Part shown: positions 20,307 through 30,955 of the stretch, one piece after another | Position numbering within the stretch: the stretch's first letter is position 1 | Layout of the letters: every line of letters starts with the position of its first letter | Origin: Pigmentiphaga kullae | GTDB taxonomy: Bacteria; Pseudomonadota; Gammaproteobacteria; Burkholderiales; Burkholderiaceae_B | Assembly: GCF_004216695.1 (NCBI RefSeq) | Contig: NZ_SGXC01000002.1 | Coordinates: 682,001 to 746,000 of the forward strand | Length of the DNA: 64,000 nt | Direction of reading: 5' to 3' | The notes under the pieces: generated by a model | What the model was told of the DNA's origin: nothing | The model's input: the letters and a program-made list of their open reading frames with translations, nothing else | Database searches by the model: none | Position numbers and translations under genes: made by a program

Positions 20307-21029
20307 GTGCGCATCGCCATACTGGAAGACGACCCGGCGCATGCCCGGATCATAGAAAAGACGCTGCTGCAGGCGGGGCACGACTGCCATCTGTTCGAGG
20401 ACGGCAGGGCGATGTTGCGCGACCTCCATCGCCAGAGCTACGACCTCTTCGTGCTGGATTGGCACGTGCCGCACATCGAGGGCCCCGAGATCCTGGGCTG
20501 GATCCGCCGCAACCTGCCGCCGCACCTGCCGGTGCTGTTCGTTACCAGCCGCGACGAGGAACAGGATGTGGTCGATGGCCTGCAGGCCGGCGCCGACGAC
20601 TACATGGCCAAGCCCATCCGGCCCATCGAGCTGCAGGCGCGCGTGGCCGCGCTGCTGCGGCGGGCCTATCCCGAGGCCTCCCGCCCGAGCCAGCCGGGCT
20701 TTGGCGCCTACACCTTCGACCTGCACCGCCGGGAGGCCCGGGTCAAGGGCGAACCGGTGGAACTCAAGCCCAAGGAATACGAACTGGCGCTATACCTGTT
20801 CCGCAACCTGGGACGGCTGCTGACGCACGAACACCTGCTGGAAGAATTGTGGGGCACGAGTGCCATCGATACCCGCACCGTGACCACGCACATGTCCCAA
20901 CTGCGCCGCAAGCTCGACCTGCGCCCCCATAACGGCGTGCGGCTCGTGCCGGTCTACGGCCTGGGCTACCGCTTCGAAATGCTGGCCGATCCGCCCGCCA
21001 CGAACGAATCCAACGACGACTCCCTATGA
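20307..21029 (+). CDS. OmpR-family response regulator
   Basis: Two-domain transcription factor of 240 residues. The receiver domain (1-120) has the acidic pocket LEDD near residue 8, the phosphoacceptor Asp51 in VLDWHVP, the conserved Thr/Ser switch (FVTSRDEE) and the Lys in DYMAKPIRP. The C-terminal winged helix (about 130-230) shows LKPKEYELALYLFRNLGRLLTHEHLLEELWG and VPVYGLGYRFE. The GTG start follows a GGGGGG stretch; the ATG at 20274 lacks one. It overlaps the FecR-domain gene by four bases and heads a three-gene cassette with a CHASE2 histidine kinase, its probable phosphodonor. Confidence 0.92.
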   Translation: MRIAILEDDPAHARIIEKTLLQAGHDCHLFEDGRAMLRDLHRQSYDLFVLDWHVPHIEGPEILGWIRRNLPPHLPVLFVTSRDEEQDVVDGLQAGADDYMAKPIRPIELQARVAALLRRAYPEASRPSQPGFGAYTFDLHRREARVKGEPVELKPKEYELALYLFRNLGRLLTHEHLLEELWGTSAIDTRTVTTHMSQLRRKLDLRPHNGVRLVPVYGLGYRFEMLADPPATNESNDDSL

Positions 21030-22702
21030 AGAATCTACCCAGCCTGGGCGCCGGCATCCGGCTGTCCGCGTGGGCCGTCGCCGCTGCCTGCGCGTTCGGC
21101 GCGGCGGCCGTCCATGCCCAGCAGGCCGAGCCGGTGCGCCACCTGGTGCGCGACGGCGACACCTTGTATGACCTCGCCCAGGCCTACCTGGAAGATCCCG
21201 GCCAGTGGCAGGCCCTGGCGCGCGAGAACGGCAATCCCAATCCGCTCAGGCTCAAGCCCGGCTCCGTCATCGTGGTGCCCGACGCACTGCTGCGCAAGAA
21301 ACCCGGTGGTGCGCGCGTGGTGCACGTCTCGGGAGGCGTGCGCTACACCACGCGCAGCGGCTCGACCGGCGCGCTGGAGCGCGACATGCGGCTGATCGAC
21401 GGCGATCGCCTGAGCACCGATGCGGGCGGCTTCGCCACGCTCGAGATGGCGGACGGCTCGGTGGTGCGCGTGGCAGGCGATTCCGAGCTGCGCCTGGAAC
21501 GCCTGAAATACAACCTGACGAAGAAGCGCGCCGACACTTCGCTGGTCCTGGACAAGGGCCGCGTCGAATCGCGCGTATCGCCGCAGCGGCCCACGCGCAG
21601 CCGCTTCCAGGTCGACACGCCGCTGATGGCCGCCGGCGTGCGCGGCACGGAATTCGGCGTGTCGATGCGCGAAGGCAGCGCGGCCACCAGCGACGTCCTG
21701 GAAGGGGAGGTCGAACTGCGGGTGGCGCGTTCGGGTGCCACCGCGCGGGTCGCGGCGGGCCTGGGCGGCGCGGTGGCCACCGATGCGCCGACGGCCACGC
21801 TGACGCCGCTGCTGGCGGCGCCGGACCTGTCCGGCGTCCAGGCCCTGCAACAGCGTCCCATCATCGATCTGGCGTTTCCCGCGCTGGCCGGCGCGGTTTC
21901 CTATCGCGCCTTCATCTGGCCCGCCCATACCGCCGAACAGGTGGCCAGCAACCTCGTGACCGCCACGTCGCGCGTGCGCTTCGCCGGACTCGAGGATGGC
22001 GACTACGTGGTGCGGATCAATGGCGTCGATGCGCAGGGCATCGAGGGCCGTCCGGTCACCTGGCCGATCAGGCTCAAGGCCCGGCCCGAGCCCCCGGTCA
22101 CCATCGCTCCGCCCGACGGCGGCGTGGTCGAGCAGACCGAGGCCGTGCTGCGCTGGACGGCGGCGGAAGGCGCCATCGGCTATCGCCTGCAGGTGTCGCG
22201 CGACCAGGCGTTCACCGCGCCCTTGGTCGACGAAGGCATGCTGTCCGCGGATTCCCAAGCCGTGCGCGGGCTTGCCTCGGGCAACTATTTCTGGCGCGTG
22301 GGCACGGTCATCCAGGGCAAGGACGGCAAGCCCGACGCGGGGCCCTATAGCGATCCGCGCCGCTTCATGGTGCGCCTGCCCGTGGGCGGCAAGCTCGGCA
22401 TGAGCCAGCAGGGCGACGAAGTCGTGCTGAGCTGGGACGGCGAGGAAGGCCAGAACTACCTCGTCCAGGTCGCGCGCGACATCGGCTTTGCCGGCATCGC
22501 CGCCGAGCGTCGCACGGCGGAGCGCAAATGGGCGCTCGAATCCTTGCCCGCCGGCGAGTATTTCGTTCGCATCCAGGCCACCGACGGCGACGGTTACGTG
22601 CGCGATTTCACGCGTCCGCAGCGGTTCCGCGTCACTCGCACGGTCCGCAGCGGAGACGGTTCGCTGCGTTCGGGCGACGGCCAGGAAATCCAGCTGCCCT
22701 AG
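21026..22702 (+). CDS. Secreted FecR/LysM-domain protein of the signalling cassette
   Basis: Periplasmic protein of 558 residues with a signal peptide ending near AVHA (about residue 32). A LysM domain (about 37-88, starting VRHLVRDGDTLYDLAQAYLED) suggests peptidoglycan binding. A FecR domain follows (about 105-225, with DRLSTDAGGFATLEMADGSVVRVAGDS and PLMAAGVRGTEFGVSM). The C-terminal half has three repeats resembling fibronectin-type beta sandwiches (for example ETEAVLRWTAAEGAIGYRLQVSRD-like segments). It lies between a response regulator and a CHASE2 kinase with overlapping or near-overlapping starts. I infer that it passes an envelope or cell-wall signal to the kinase's periplasmic sensor. 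Confidence 0.88.
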   Translation: MKNLPSLGAGIRLSAWAVAAACAFGAAAVHAQQAEPVRHLVRDGDTLYDLAQAYLEDPGQWQALARENGNPNPLRLKPGSVIVVPDALLRKKPGGARVVHVSGGVRYTTRSGSTGALERDMRLIDGDRLSTDAGGFATLEMADGSVVRVAGDSELRLERLKYNLTKKRADTSLVLDKGRVESRVSPQRPTRSRFQVDTPLMAAGVRGTEFGVSMREGSAATSDVLEGEVELRVARSGATARVAAGLGGAVATDAPTATLTPLLAAPDLSGVQALQQRPIIDLAFPALAGAVSYRAFIWPAHTAEQVASNLVTATSRVRFAGLEDGDYVVRINGVDAQGIEGRPVTWPIRLKARPEPPVTIAPPDGGVVEQTEAVLRWTAAEGAIGYRLQVSRDQAFTAPLVDEGMLSADSQAVRGLASGNYFWRVGTVIQGKDGKPDAGPYSDPRRFMVRLPVGGKLGMSQQGDEVVLSWDGEEGQNYLVQVARDIGFAGIAAERRTAERKWALESLPAGEYFVRIQATDGDGYVRDFTRPQRFRVTRTVRSGDGSLRSGDGQEIQLP

Positions 22703-22717
22703 GGCCCGTTGACGCGC

Positions 22718-25072
22718 ATGGACCGTCAGGCAGCATCCGCCACGCAGCGTCCGGGGCCCGCGCGGACGCGGTCCGCGGCCCGGGTCGTCGCGGTCGTCGC
22801 AGGCTTGCTGCTGGCGGCGTTGCTGGCCTGGCAGAACGGCCTGGGCCGCCTGGATGCGGCCCTGTACGACTTCTTCAGCCGTCTGGAACCCGCCGCGCCC
22901 AGCCAGGACATCGTGGTGGTGGCCATCGACGAGGCCAGCCTGGCCAAGGTGGGCCGCTGGCCCTGGAGCCGCGACCAGCAGATCGACCTGATCGAGCGCA
23001 TCGCCCAGCAGTCGCCGGCCGCGCTGGGCCTGGACCTGTTGCTGTCCGAGCCTTCGGCCGATCCGTCGGTGGACCTGCGCATGGCCGAGGCCATCCACCG
23101 CAGCGGCAACGTGGTGCTGCCCGTGTTCACCGCCGAGACGGCGGGGCGGGTCCAGGCCATGCTGCCGGTGCCGCCGCTGGCCTCCGCGGCGCGGGCGCTG
23201 GGGCATGTCTCGGTCGAGCCGGACGCCGATGGCGTGGTGCGCAGTGTCTTCCTGCGCGAAGGCACCCGGGACCGCCAGTGGAACCATTTCGCGCTGGCGC
23301 TTCTGCAGGTCGCCGGCCAGCCGGTTGCCGATCCGCTGCCAGGGAACCGCGCGCCGGCCGACCGCGAGGCCGCGCCGGGCGCGTGGTGGCGCGATTTCTG
23401 GATACACATCGACTATGCCGGGCCCGCCGGTACCTATCGCACCATTCCGGCCGCCCAGGTGCTGGCGGGCGAACTGCCCGACGGCGCGCTGGACGGGCGC
23501 ATCGTACTGGTCGGATCCACCGCCGCGGGTCTGGGCGACGTCTATCCCACGCCCTTGTCGGCGCGCCAGCGCTTCACGCCGGGCGTCGAGATCTCGGCCA
23601 ACGTGATCGACAACCTGATGTCGGGCACGGCGCGCCGCATCGTCGCGCCGTGGACGGGCGCGCTGCTGACGGCGTTGCTGGTGGCCGCGATGCTGCCGGC
23701 GCTGTGGCTGTTCGCGCCGGGCTGGGCGCTGGCCGCGTCGGTGGCGGGCATAGGCGTGGCGGCAGCCGCCAGCGGCGTCCTGCTGCTGGCCGATGGCCTG
23801 TGGTGGCCGCCCGGGGCGGCCGTGCTGGCCATCGCGGCCTTCTACCTGGCATGGAACTGGCGGCGCCTGGAGCGCGCGGCCGGCTATCTGGTCGACGAGC
23901 TGGGCCGGTTGAAACGCCATGGCGCGGTGCTGCCGCAGGACGCGGCCGCGCAGGCCGGGGATCTCATCGACCGGCGCATCCATGATTTGTCCCGCGCCAC
24001 GGGGCGCTTGCTGGATGTGCAGGCCTTCATGTCGTCGGTGATAGGAAGCCTGCCCGAGGCGGCGCTGGCCGTGGGCGAGGACGGCCGGGTCCTGCTGGCG
24101 AACCGCCAGGCCGTGCGTCAGTTCGGCGCGGCCGCCGCCAAGGGCGCGGACATGGCGGGCCTGCTGGCCGGCTTCACGCTGGTGGGCGGCGGCCCGCTCA
24201 GTTGGCCCGCGGCGGTCGCGCCGGGACATTTTGCCGAATGCCGCGATGCCGCCGGGCGGGCCTTCCTGTTCGAGTACGCGCGATGCGCGGGCGAGGAGGG
24301 GGGCGAGACGGCCTGGATCGCCACCCTGGTGGACATCAATCCGCTGCGCGAGGCCGAGCGCAAGCGCGATCAGGCCCTGCGCTTCCTGTCGCACGACATC
24401 CGATCGCCGCAGGGCGCCATCCTGGCCTTGCTGGACCTGCATCGCAGCGACCCCGGCGAGCTGGCGCAGGACGAACTGCTGGCTCGCATCCGGCGCTACG
24501 TGCTGCGCACGCAGACCCTGGCGGAGTCCTTCGTCGAGCTGGCGCGCGTGGCAACGGCGCCGGTCCGCGACGACCTGCTCGAGGGCACGGACGTGGTCCT
24601 GGACGCCGCCGACGAGTGCTGGAGCCTGGCCCAGGCCAGGCACATCGTGCTGGACACCGACGTGCCGGACGACGGCGCGCCGCTGCGCGGCGACCGCTCG
24701 CAGCTGACGCGCGCCCTGATCAACCTGATCGGCAACGCCATCAAGTACAGCCCGCCCCATACGCGAGTGGACTGCCGCCTGGTCCGCCGGGGCGAGCTGT
24801 GGTGCATCGCGGTGCGGGACCAGGGGCGGGGCATCGCCGCCGACGACCAGGCCCGCCTGTTCCAGGAGTTTTCGCGCGTGGGCGGGGCCGAGGACGGCGA
24901 CGAACCGGGTTTCGGACTGGGCCTGGCTTTCGTCAAGGCCGTGGTCGATCGGCATGGCGGCCGGATCGAGTGCGAGAGCGCGCCGGGGCAGGGCAGCGAA
25001 TTCCGGCTGCTGCTGCCTGCCACGGTAAACAAGGCTGAACCCCAGGCGGGGCCGGGCGAGGGGAGCGCGTAG
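22718..25072 (+). CDS. CHASE2-domain sensor histidine kinase
   Basis: Membrane kinase of 784 residues from this ATG; a TTG at 22709 is an alternative. A first transmembrane helix (about 25-42) is followed by a periplasmic CHASE2 domain (about 45-305, with VVVAIDEASLAKVGRWPWSRD and the DGRIVLVGSTAAGLGDVYPTPLS motif). Three transmembrane helices (about 310-385) come next, then a PAS-like region and the kinase core. The H box FLSHDIRSPQGAI places the phospho-acceptor at His559; the N box NLIGNAIKY and G boxes DQGRGI and FGLGLAF follow. It is the probable sensor for the adjacent OmpR-type regulator, with the FecR protein as periplasmic partner. Confidence 0.92.
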   Translation: MDRQAASATQRPGPARTRSAARVVAVVAGLLLAALLAWQNGLGRLDAALYDFFSRLEPAAPSQDIVVVAIDEASLAKVGRWPWSRDQQIDLIERIAQQSPAALGLDLLLSEPSADPSVDLRMAEAIHRSGNVVLPVFTAETAGRVQAMLPVPPLASAARALGHVSVEPDADGVVRSVFLREGTRDRQWNHFALALLQVAGQPVADPLPGNRAPADREAAPGAWWRDFWIHIDYAGPAGTYRTIPAAQVLAGELPDGALDGRIVLVGSTAAGLGDVYPTPLSARQRFTPGVEISANVIDNLMSGTARRIVAPWTGALLTALLVAAMLPALWLFAPGWALAASVAGIGVAAAASGVLLLADGLWWPPGAAVLAIAAFYLAWNWRRLERAAGYLVDELGRLKRHGAVLPQDAAAQAGDLIDRRIHDLSRATGRLLDVQAFMSSVIGSLPEAALAVGEDGRVLLANRQAVRQFGAAAAKGADMAGLLAGFTLVGGGPLSWPAAVAPGHFAECRDAAGRAFLFEYARCAGEEGGETAWIATLVDINPLREAERKRDQALRFLSHDIRSPQGAILALLDLHRSDPGELAQDELLARIRRYVLRTQTLAESFVELARVATAPVRDDLLEGTDVVLDAADECWSLAQARHIVLDTDVPDDGAPLRGDRSQLTRALINLIGNAIKYSPPHTRVDCRLVRRGELWCIAVRDQGRGIAADDQARLFQEFSRVGGAEDGDEPGFGLGLAFVKAVVDRHGGRIECESAPGQGSEFRLLLPATVNKAEPQAGPGEGSA

Positions 25073-25104
25073 ACTGCGGGCTGTTTACGAAGTCAGTGGT
25101 ACGA

Positions 25105-25299
25105 ATGACTGAACGGTTATTGGCGATACTCATCCTGTGCGCGGCCGTGGCCGCGCCGTTCTGCCTGGTCTGGCTGAATGCGCGGGAGCTCCGGACGGAT
25201 TTCATCGTGATCTATCCGCCCCAGGCGGCGGCCCCGACAGGGATGCTGGCCTCGGGCCAGTGGTATGATGCGGCCCGGTCTTCCTGTTTGCAGTCGTAA
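25105..25299 (+). CDS. Small hypothetical membrane or secreted protein
   Basis: A possible 64-residue protein beginning MTERLLAILILCAAVAAPFCLVWL, a hydrophobic helix typical of a signal or anchor, then a short tail containing DFIVIYPPQ and a terminal Cys. A GTG at 25096 could extend it by three residues. It lies in the 300-base space between the CHASE2 kinase and the MFS gene. No family is recognised and no good ribosome binding site is seen, so it may not be a real gene. The rest of the space (25300-25372) shows nothing notable. Confidence 0.4.
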   Translation: MTERLLAILILCAAVAAPFCLVWLNARELRTDFIVIYPPQAAAPTGMLASGQWYDAARSSCLQS

Positions 25300-25372
25300 G
25301 CGTTAACGTCATCCAACGCGCTGAACGCCGCGCCGGCCCGCCGGGTCCATGCGCGCCGCTTATCGACGTCCG

Positions 25373-26581
25373 ATGATGAACAACGCCTCGCCTTCCGTCT
25401 CTTCTCCCTCTTCCCACGAATCCGCGCTACGCCTGCTGCCGCTGGTCGCGATCGTCTTTTCCGGCTTCCTGGCCGTAGGCCTGCCGCTGCCCGCGCTGCC
25501 GCTCTACGTGAACGGCGTGCTCGATTTCAGCCCGCTGGCGGTGGGCTGGATCATCGGCCTGCAGCCGCTGACCACGATTCTTACCCGCAAGTTCGCCGGT
25601 ACCTACGTCGACCGGCACGGCCCGCGCCAGTCCGTGATGATGGGCCTGCCCATGGCGGCCATGGCGGGCCTGCTCTATGTGGCCTCGGCGCTGATCCCGC
25701 ATCCGCCGGCCGCGCTGGCGGTGCTGGTTGCCGGCCGCGTGCTGATGGGGCCGGCCGAAAGCCTGTTCCTGACCGGCACCATGACCTGGGGCATAGGCCG
25801 GGTGGGGCCCCAGCGCACGGGCATCGTGATGTCCTGGCAGGGTATCGCCATGTTCGCGGCGCTGGGCCTGGGCGCGCCCCTGGGCGTATGGGTCATGCAG
25901 AACGTGAACTTCCTGGCGGTGGGGCTGGCCACGGTGGCCTTCCCGCTGGTGGGCCTGGCGATCGCCTCGCGCGTGCCGCCCGTGCCGGTGGCCGCGGGTG
26001 CCCGGAAACAGGTGCCGTTCCTGCGCGTGATCGGCATGATCTGGCGGCAGGGCGGCGCGCTGTCGCTGGCTTCGGCGCCGTTCGCCGTGCTGACGGCCTT
26101 CGTCGTGCTGTATTTCGCCAGCCGCGGGTGGGAAGGGGCGGGCCTGGCCCTGACCGGTTTCGCCGCGGGCTACATCCTGGTGCGGCTGTTCTTCGGACGG
26201 CTGCCCGATCAACTGGGCGGGCGCAAGGTCGCCGCGGTATCGCTAGTGATCGAGGCCCTGGGCCAGTTCCTGCTGTGGATGGCGCCCGGCCCCGGCTTCG
26301 CGCTGGCCGGCGCGACCCTGACGGGCGTGGGATTCTCGCTGGTGTTCCCGGCCATGGGCGTGGAAGCCATGCGCCGCGTGCCGCCCGAGAGCCGGGGCGT
26401 GGCGGTGGGCGGATTCCTGGCCTTCGTGGACATCACCTCGGGCGTGACCGGGCCGCTGGCGGGCCTGCTGATCGGCGCCTACGGCTACCGCGCGGCGTTC
26501 CTGGCCGGCCTGGCCGCCTGCGTCCTTTCTTTCGCCGTCATCGTGTTCGGCATGGGCAGGGAGCCGCGCCGGGGCGCCTGA
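25373..26581 (+). CDS. MFS transporter (YhhS/YfcJ-like arabinose efflux group)
   Basis: Inner-membrane major facilitator of 402 residues with twelve predicted helices. The loop 2-3 motif reads GTYVDRHGPRQ (about residue 75) and its second-half counterpart FGRLPDQLGGRK (about 280). The sequence resembles the YhhS/YfcJ subgroup (GWIIGLQPLTTILTRKFAG, MGPAESLFLTGTMTWGIGRVG), whose members are annotated as arabinose or drug exporters with little biochemical proof. Either of two adjacent ATGs (25373, 25376) may be the start, and another lies at 25349. The gene is monocistronic and ends in a stem-loop shared with the convergent lipoprotein gene. Confidence 0.88.
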   Translation: MMNNASPSVSSPSSHESALRLLPLVAIVFSGFLAVGLPLPALPLYVNGVLDFSPLAVGWIIGLQPLTTILTRKFAGTYVDRHGPRQSVMMGLPMAAMAGLLYVASALIPHPPAALAVLVAGRVLMGPAESLFLTGTMTWGIGRVGPQRTGIVMSWQGIAMFAALGLGAPLGVWVMQNVNFLAVGLATVAFPLVGLAIASRVPPVPVAAGARKQVPFLRVIGMIWRQGGALSLASAPFAVLTAFVVLYFASRGWEGAGLALTGFAAGYILVRLFFGRLPDQLGGRKVAAVSLVIEALGQFLLWMAPGPGFALAGATLTGVGFSLVFPAMGVEAMRRVPPESRGVAVGGFLAFVDITSGVTGPLAGLLIGAYGYRAAFLAGLAACVLSFAVIVFGMGREPRRGA

Positions 26582-26595
26582 CGCCGGCGCCCCGG
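26569..26595. terminator. Stem-loop between convergent MFS and lipoprotein genes
   Basis: CCGGGGCGCC and GGCGCCCCGG form a perfect 10-bp stem with a 7-base loop spanning the MFS stop codon, eight bases from the end of the convergent gene. The symmetry could serve both strands. No clear T tract follows, so this is a weak terminator call. Confidence 0.45.
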
Positions 26596-26603
26596 CGTGC
26601 CGT

Positions 26604-28484
26604 TTACTCCAGCACGCGCGCGACTTCGTAGATGGCGGTCGTGCCGCTGACCTCGTTGCCGACCAGCAGCAGCGGCTGGCCGGTGGGAGACTTGGCGGCG
26701 GGCACGAACTTCAGGCCTTCGGGGCCGAGGTCGCCCATCTTGGCGAGATTCTCGTCCGAGGGCTCGTCCGTCCAGTTGGCGCGGGTGTTGAAGTAGTCCA
26801 TGAAAACCGGCGCCTTGGGATCGGTGATGTCGTAGACCATTACACCGCCCATGCGCTCCAGGCCGATGAAGGCGAAGGTCTTGTTGCCCATCACGCCGAT
26901 TTCCACGCCTTCGGGCTCGGGGCCCTTGGCGTCGCTGCGGCTGTCGAAGGTGGCCTTTTCGTCATGACCGGTGTTGAAGTAGGTGGCGCAGGGCACGTCG
27001 CGGTCGGGGCCGAGCTTGCACGAGTCGCTGGCCAGCATGCGCTCGAACTGCGCGCCCGAATCCCACACCAGCTTGCCGTCCTGGTCCCAGATCGAGAACG
27101 ATCGGCCACCGTAGGCGTACAGGTGGTCGTACATGATGCGGTCGCCCGTGGGGTCTTCGATGCCCTGGGCGTTGAACTTGACCGGCTTGCCGGTGGCGTC
27201 CTGGCGATAGCCCATGGTCCACGATATCTGCAGGCGGCCCAGGACGTCGTCGTCGCGGCAGGCGCCCGGCTTGCCGGCCGTGGCGCCGCAGTAGGCGAAG
27301 GTCTCGGGGTTAAGCAGGGCGCCGGCGGCCAGCGCGTCGAGCTGCGGCGGCAGGTCGTCGCCCCGGCGGCGGGCGAAGCCGCTGGTATGGACCAGGTGTT
27401 TGACGCGGAACTCCTCGACGAAGCCTTTGCTGGCATCGCCATTCCAATAGGCGTCGTCGTCTTCGCCCCAGGCGCGCGCGTCACCCTCGTTGGCGGTCAC
27501 GAGATAGGTCTTGCCACCGGCCGTGTAAGAGGCAATGGCGTCGGGCAGGTACATGCCGCGCACGCCGGGGAAGGTGCGGATGTCCAGCTTGGCGGGCTCG
27601 TCGCTGGCGTCCATCGCGTTGGCTTCCAGGCCGTGGTCCTTGTAGCCCAGAGGCAGGATGTCGGTCACGGTGGCGGTGGCGATGTCGATGCGCGCCAGGG
27701 CGTTGTTCTCCTGCAGCGTGGCCCAGGCGGTCTTGCCGTCGGCGGACACGGCGATGTACTCGGGCTCGAAGTCCTGCGACGCGCTGGCCTGGGGGCCGAA
27801 GATGCGCACGCCCTTGGCGCGCAGCTCGGCCTCCTTGCCGTTCCAGGCGATGAAGCCGGCCACCCGGGCCGACGGCGCGGCGGGGTTCGAGACGTCGATG
27901 ACGCTGACCGAGCCGGCCGGATCGATCTGGTAGTCATCGCTGGGCTCGCCTTCGTTGGCGACCAGCAGGGTCTTGCCGTCGGGCGTGAAGGTCAGCATGT
28001 CGGGCAGGGCGCCCACGCCGACCTTGCCCAGCAGGGCCAGCGTGTCGGCCTTGTACAACGCGGCGTAGCCCGGATCCGTCTTTTTCGCCGCCTGGATGGC
28101 GACCGCGACGATCCCGTTGTGGACGGCGACGCTGTTGATCTCGGCGCCGGTCGAGATGGTCGAGGCGTCGATCGTGCCGATATGCTTGGGGCTGGCGGGC
28201 GTGCTCAGGTCCAGCACGTCGACCACGCCGTTGCGCGCGTTGACGACGAAGCCGCGCTTGCTGGCCGCGTCGAACGCGGGGATTTCGGCGGCGCTGACAC
28301 CGAATTGTCCGGCGGAATAGCGACCCAGCATTTTCAGGCTGATGCTCTTGGGCGTCGGCTCGGCAACGGGGGGCGGGGTGACGGGCGGCGTGGTGGGGGC
28401 CGCGTCGTCGCCGCCGTCGCTCAGGCAGGCCGCAAGGGGAAGGGCGACCGCCAGGGCGCACAGGCTGCGGGCAAGGATCGTCAT
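26604..28484 (-). CDS. Choice-of-anchor I family beta-propeller lipoprotein
   Basis: A 626-residue exported protein. The chosen start gives MTILARSLCALAVALPLAAC, a clear lipoprotein signal with Cys20 followed by a Thr/Pro linker; ATGs at 28511 and 28544 would only lengthen the N-terminus. The body is a WD40/YVTN-like propeller: repeated PDGKTLLVANEGEPSDDY, ISVIDVS- and SADGKTAWATLQENNALARIDI-type blades, then LVTANEGDARAW and the C-terminal GPEGLKF and LLLVGNEVSGTTAIYEV. This matches the choice-of-anchor I group, often found near phosphatases and extracellular nucleases; function is not established. The gene is divergent from tadA. Confidence 0.82.
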   Translation of the reverse strand: MTILARSLCALAVALPLAACLSDGGDDAAPTTPPVTPPPVAEPTPKSISLKMLGRYSAGQFGVSAAEIPAFDAASKRGFVVNARNGVVDVLDLSTPASPKHIGTIDASTISTGAEINSVAVHNGIVAVAIQAAKKTDPGYAALYKADTLALLGKVGVGALPDMLTFTPDGKTLLVANEGEPSDDYQIDPAGSVSVIDVSNPAAPSARVAGFIAWNGKEAELRAKGVRIFGPQASASQDFEPEYIAVSADGKTAWATLQENNALARIDIATATVTDILPLGYKDHGLEANAMDASDEPAKLDIRTFPGVRGMYLPDAIASYTAGGKTYLVTANEGDARAWGEDDDAYWNGDASKGFVEEFRVKHLVHTSGFARRRGDDLPPQLDALAAGALLNPETFAYCGATAGKPGACRDDDVLGRLQISWTMGYRQDATGKPVKFNAQGIEDPTGDRIMYDHLYAYGGRSFSIWDQDGKLVWDSGAQFERMLASDSCKLGPDRDVPCATYFNTGHDEKATFDSRSDAKGPEPEGVEIGVMGNKTFAFIGLERMGGVMVYDITDPKAPVFMDYFNTRANWTDEPSDENLAKMGDLGPEGLKFVPAAKSPTGQPLLLVGNEVSGTTAIYEVARVLE

Positions 28485-28632
28485 GCGCGAGGGCTGGGTG
28501 GCGAGTGTCATCGTTCGGTCGGGTGGGTTGGACAAGCGCCGCATCATGGCGGAGTAACATGACAGTCATATGTAAGGGTTCCCGGCCGCCCGCGCGGCGC
28601 CCGAAGCCGACCGGGGCCGCCCCGCGCGGTAG

Positions 28633-30176
<1,544 letters not shown>

Positions 30177-30187
30177 AGTTTGCCAGG

Positions 30188-30274
30188 GCGCCGCGGATCC
30201 GGCTTGGCCGGTCCGCCCAGCGCCGCCCCCTCGAGGTGAAGCCCGTCAGGGCGTGGGGGGAGGGCCCTTTTTTT
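30188..30274. repeat. Intergenic hairpin element, copy 1, with T tract
   Basis: GC-rich block between the convergent ldcA and phaG genes. It holds GGATCCGGC...GCCGGTCC (hairpin), CGCCCCCT, a GAAGC segment and a run of G. The same order of blocks recurs at 59792-59870. A seven-T run (30268-30274) ends it on the plus strand, suiting termination of ldcA, although it lies within the 3' end of phaG. Confidence 0.5.
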
Positions 30275-30680
30275 CGTCCACGGAGTAGTAGTGTTCGTCG
30301 TCCAGCGTGTCCGTACGGAACCGGGCGGCCGTCGTCGCTCCATCAGGAAGCGGCACGTCCTTGCCCGCGCGCCGATGCCGGTACAAGGCCGCCCGGGCCA
30401 GCATCAGCGTCGTCGCCGGCACCGTCAAGGTCAGGAACACCGCGATCAGCACCTCGTGCAGCGCCGGCCCCTCGTCGGTCATCGTGAAATACAGCATCGA
30501 GGCCAGCACGATGAACACCATCCCCATCGTGGCGCCCAGCGTCGGGCCGTGCATGCGCTGGTAGAAACTATGGAAGCGCCACAGCCCCAGGCAGCCGACC
30601 AGGGTCAGCACGCCGCCCGCGGCCAGCAGCAGCGAGACCAGGATCTCGGCCCATAGCGGCAGCATCATCTCGCCCGTCAT
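30246..30680 (-). CDS. phaG: Monovalent cation/H+ antiporter subunit G
   Basis: Subunit of the Mrp/Pha-type Na+(K+)/H+ antiporter, 144 residues. Three hydrophobic helices (about 8-30, 46-66, 74-96) include the family text GCLGLWRFHSFYQRMHGPTLGAT. The C-terminal tail is hydrophilic. Last gene of the six-gene phaAB-C-D-E-F-G operon. Its start overlaps the phaF stop by four bases, and its 3' end lies inside an intergenic hairpin element. Confidence 0.93.
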   Translation of the reverse strand: MTGEMMLPLWAEILVSLLLAAGGVLTLVGCLGLWRFHSFYQRMHGPTLGATMGMVFIVLASMLYFTMTDEGPALHEVLIAVFLTLTVPATTLMLARAALYRHRRAGKDVPLPDGATTAARFRTDTLDDEHYYSVDEKKGPPPTP

Positions 30681-30955
30681 TCGATCACCTCGCCGCGCAG
30701 CAGGAACTTGGCCAGCGCCACCGAACTGACGAAGCCCAGCAGCGCGATCGTGACCGCGGCCTCGAAATACTCGGTGCTGCCGGTCCGTATGCCCAGCACC
30801 AGCAGCATCAGCATCGCGCAGATGTACATGGTGTCCAGCGCCAGCACCCGGTCCTGAGCGGCCGGGCCCTTCAGCAGCCGCAGCGTGGCCAGCAGCATGG
30901 CGACGGCGATGCACAGCAGCGAGAACAGGCTGGCCCATTCGAGCATGCCATTCAT
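30677..30955 (-). CDS. phaF: Monovalent cation/H+ antiporter subunit F
   Basis: Small membrane subunit of 92 residues with three helices and the family signature LLKGPAAQDRVLALDTMYI. It overlaps both neighbours by four bases, so translation of phaE, phaF and phaG is coupled. In the Mrp complex this subunit is needed for assembly and activity at the inner membrane. Confidence 0.93.
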   Translation of the reverse strand: MNGMLEWASLFSLLCIAVAMLLATLRLLKGPAAQDRVLALDTMYICAMLMLLVLGIRTGSTEYFEAAVTIALLGFVSSVALAKFLLRGEVIE

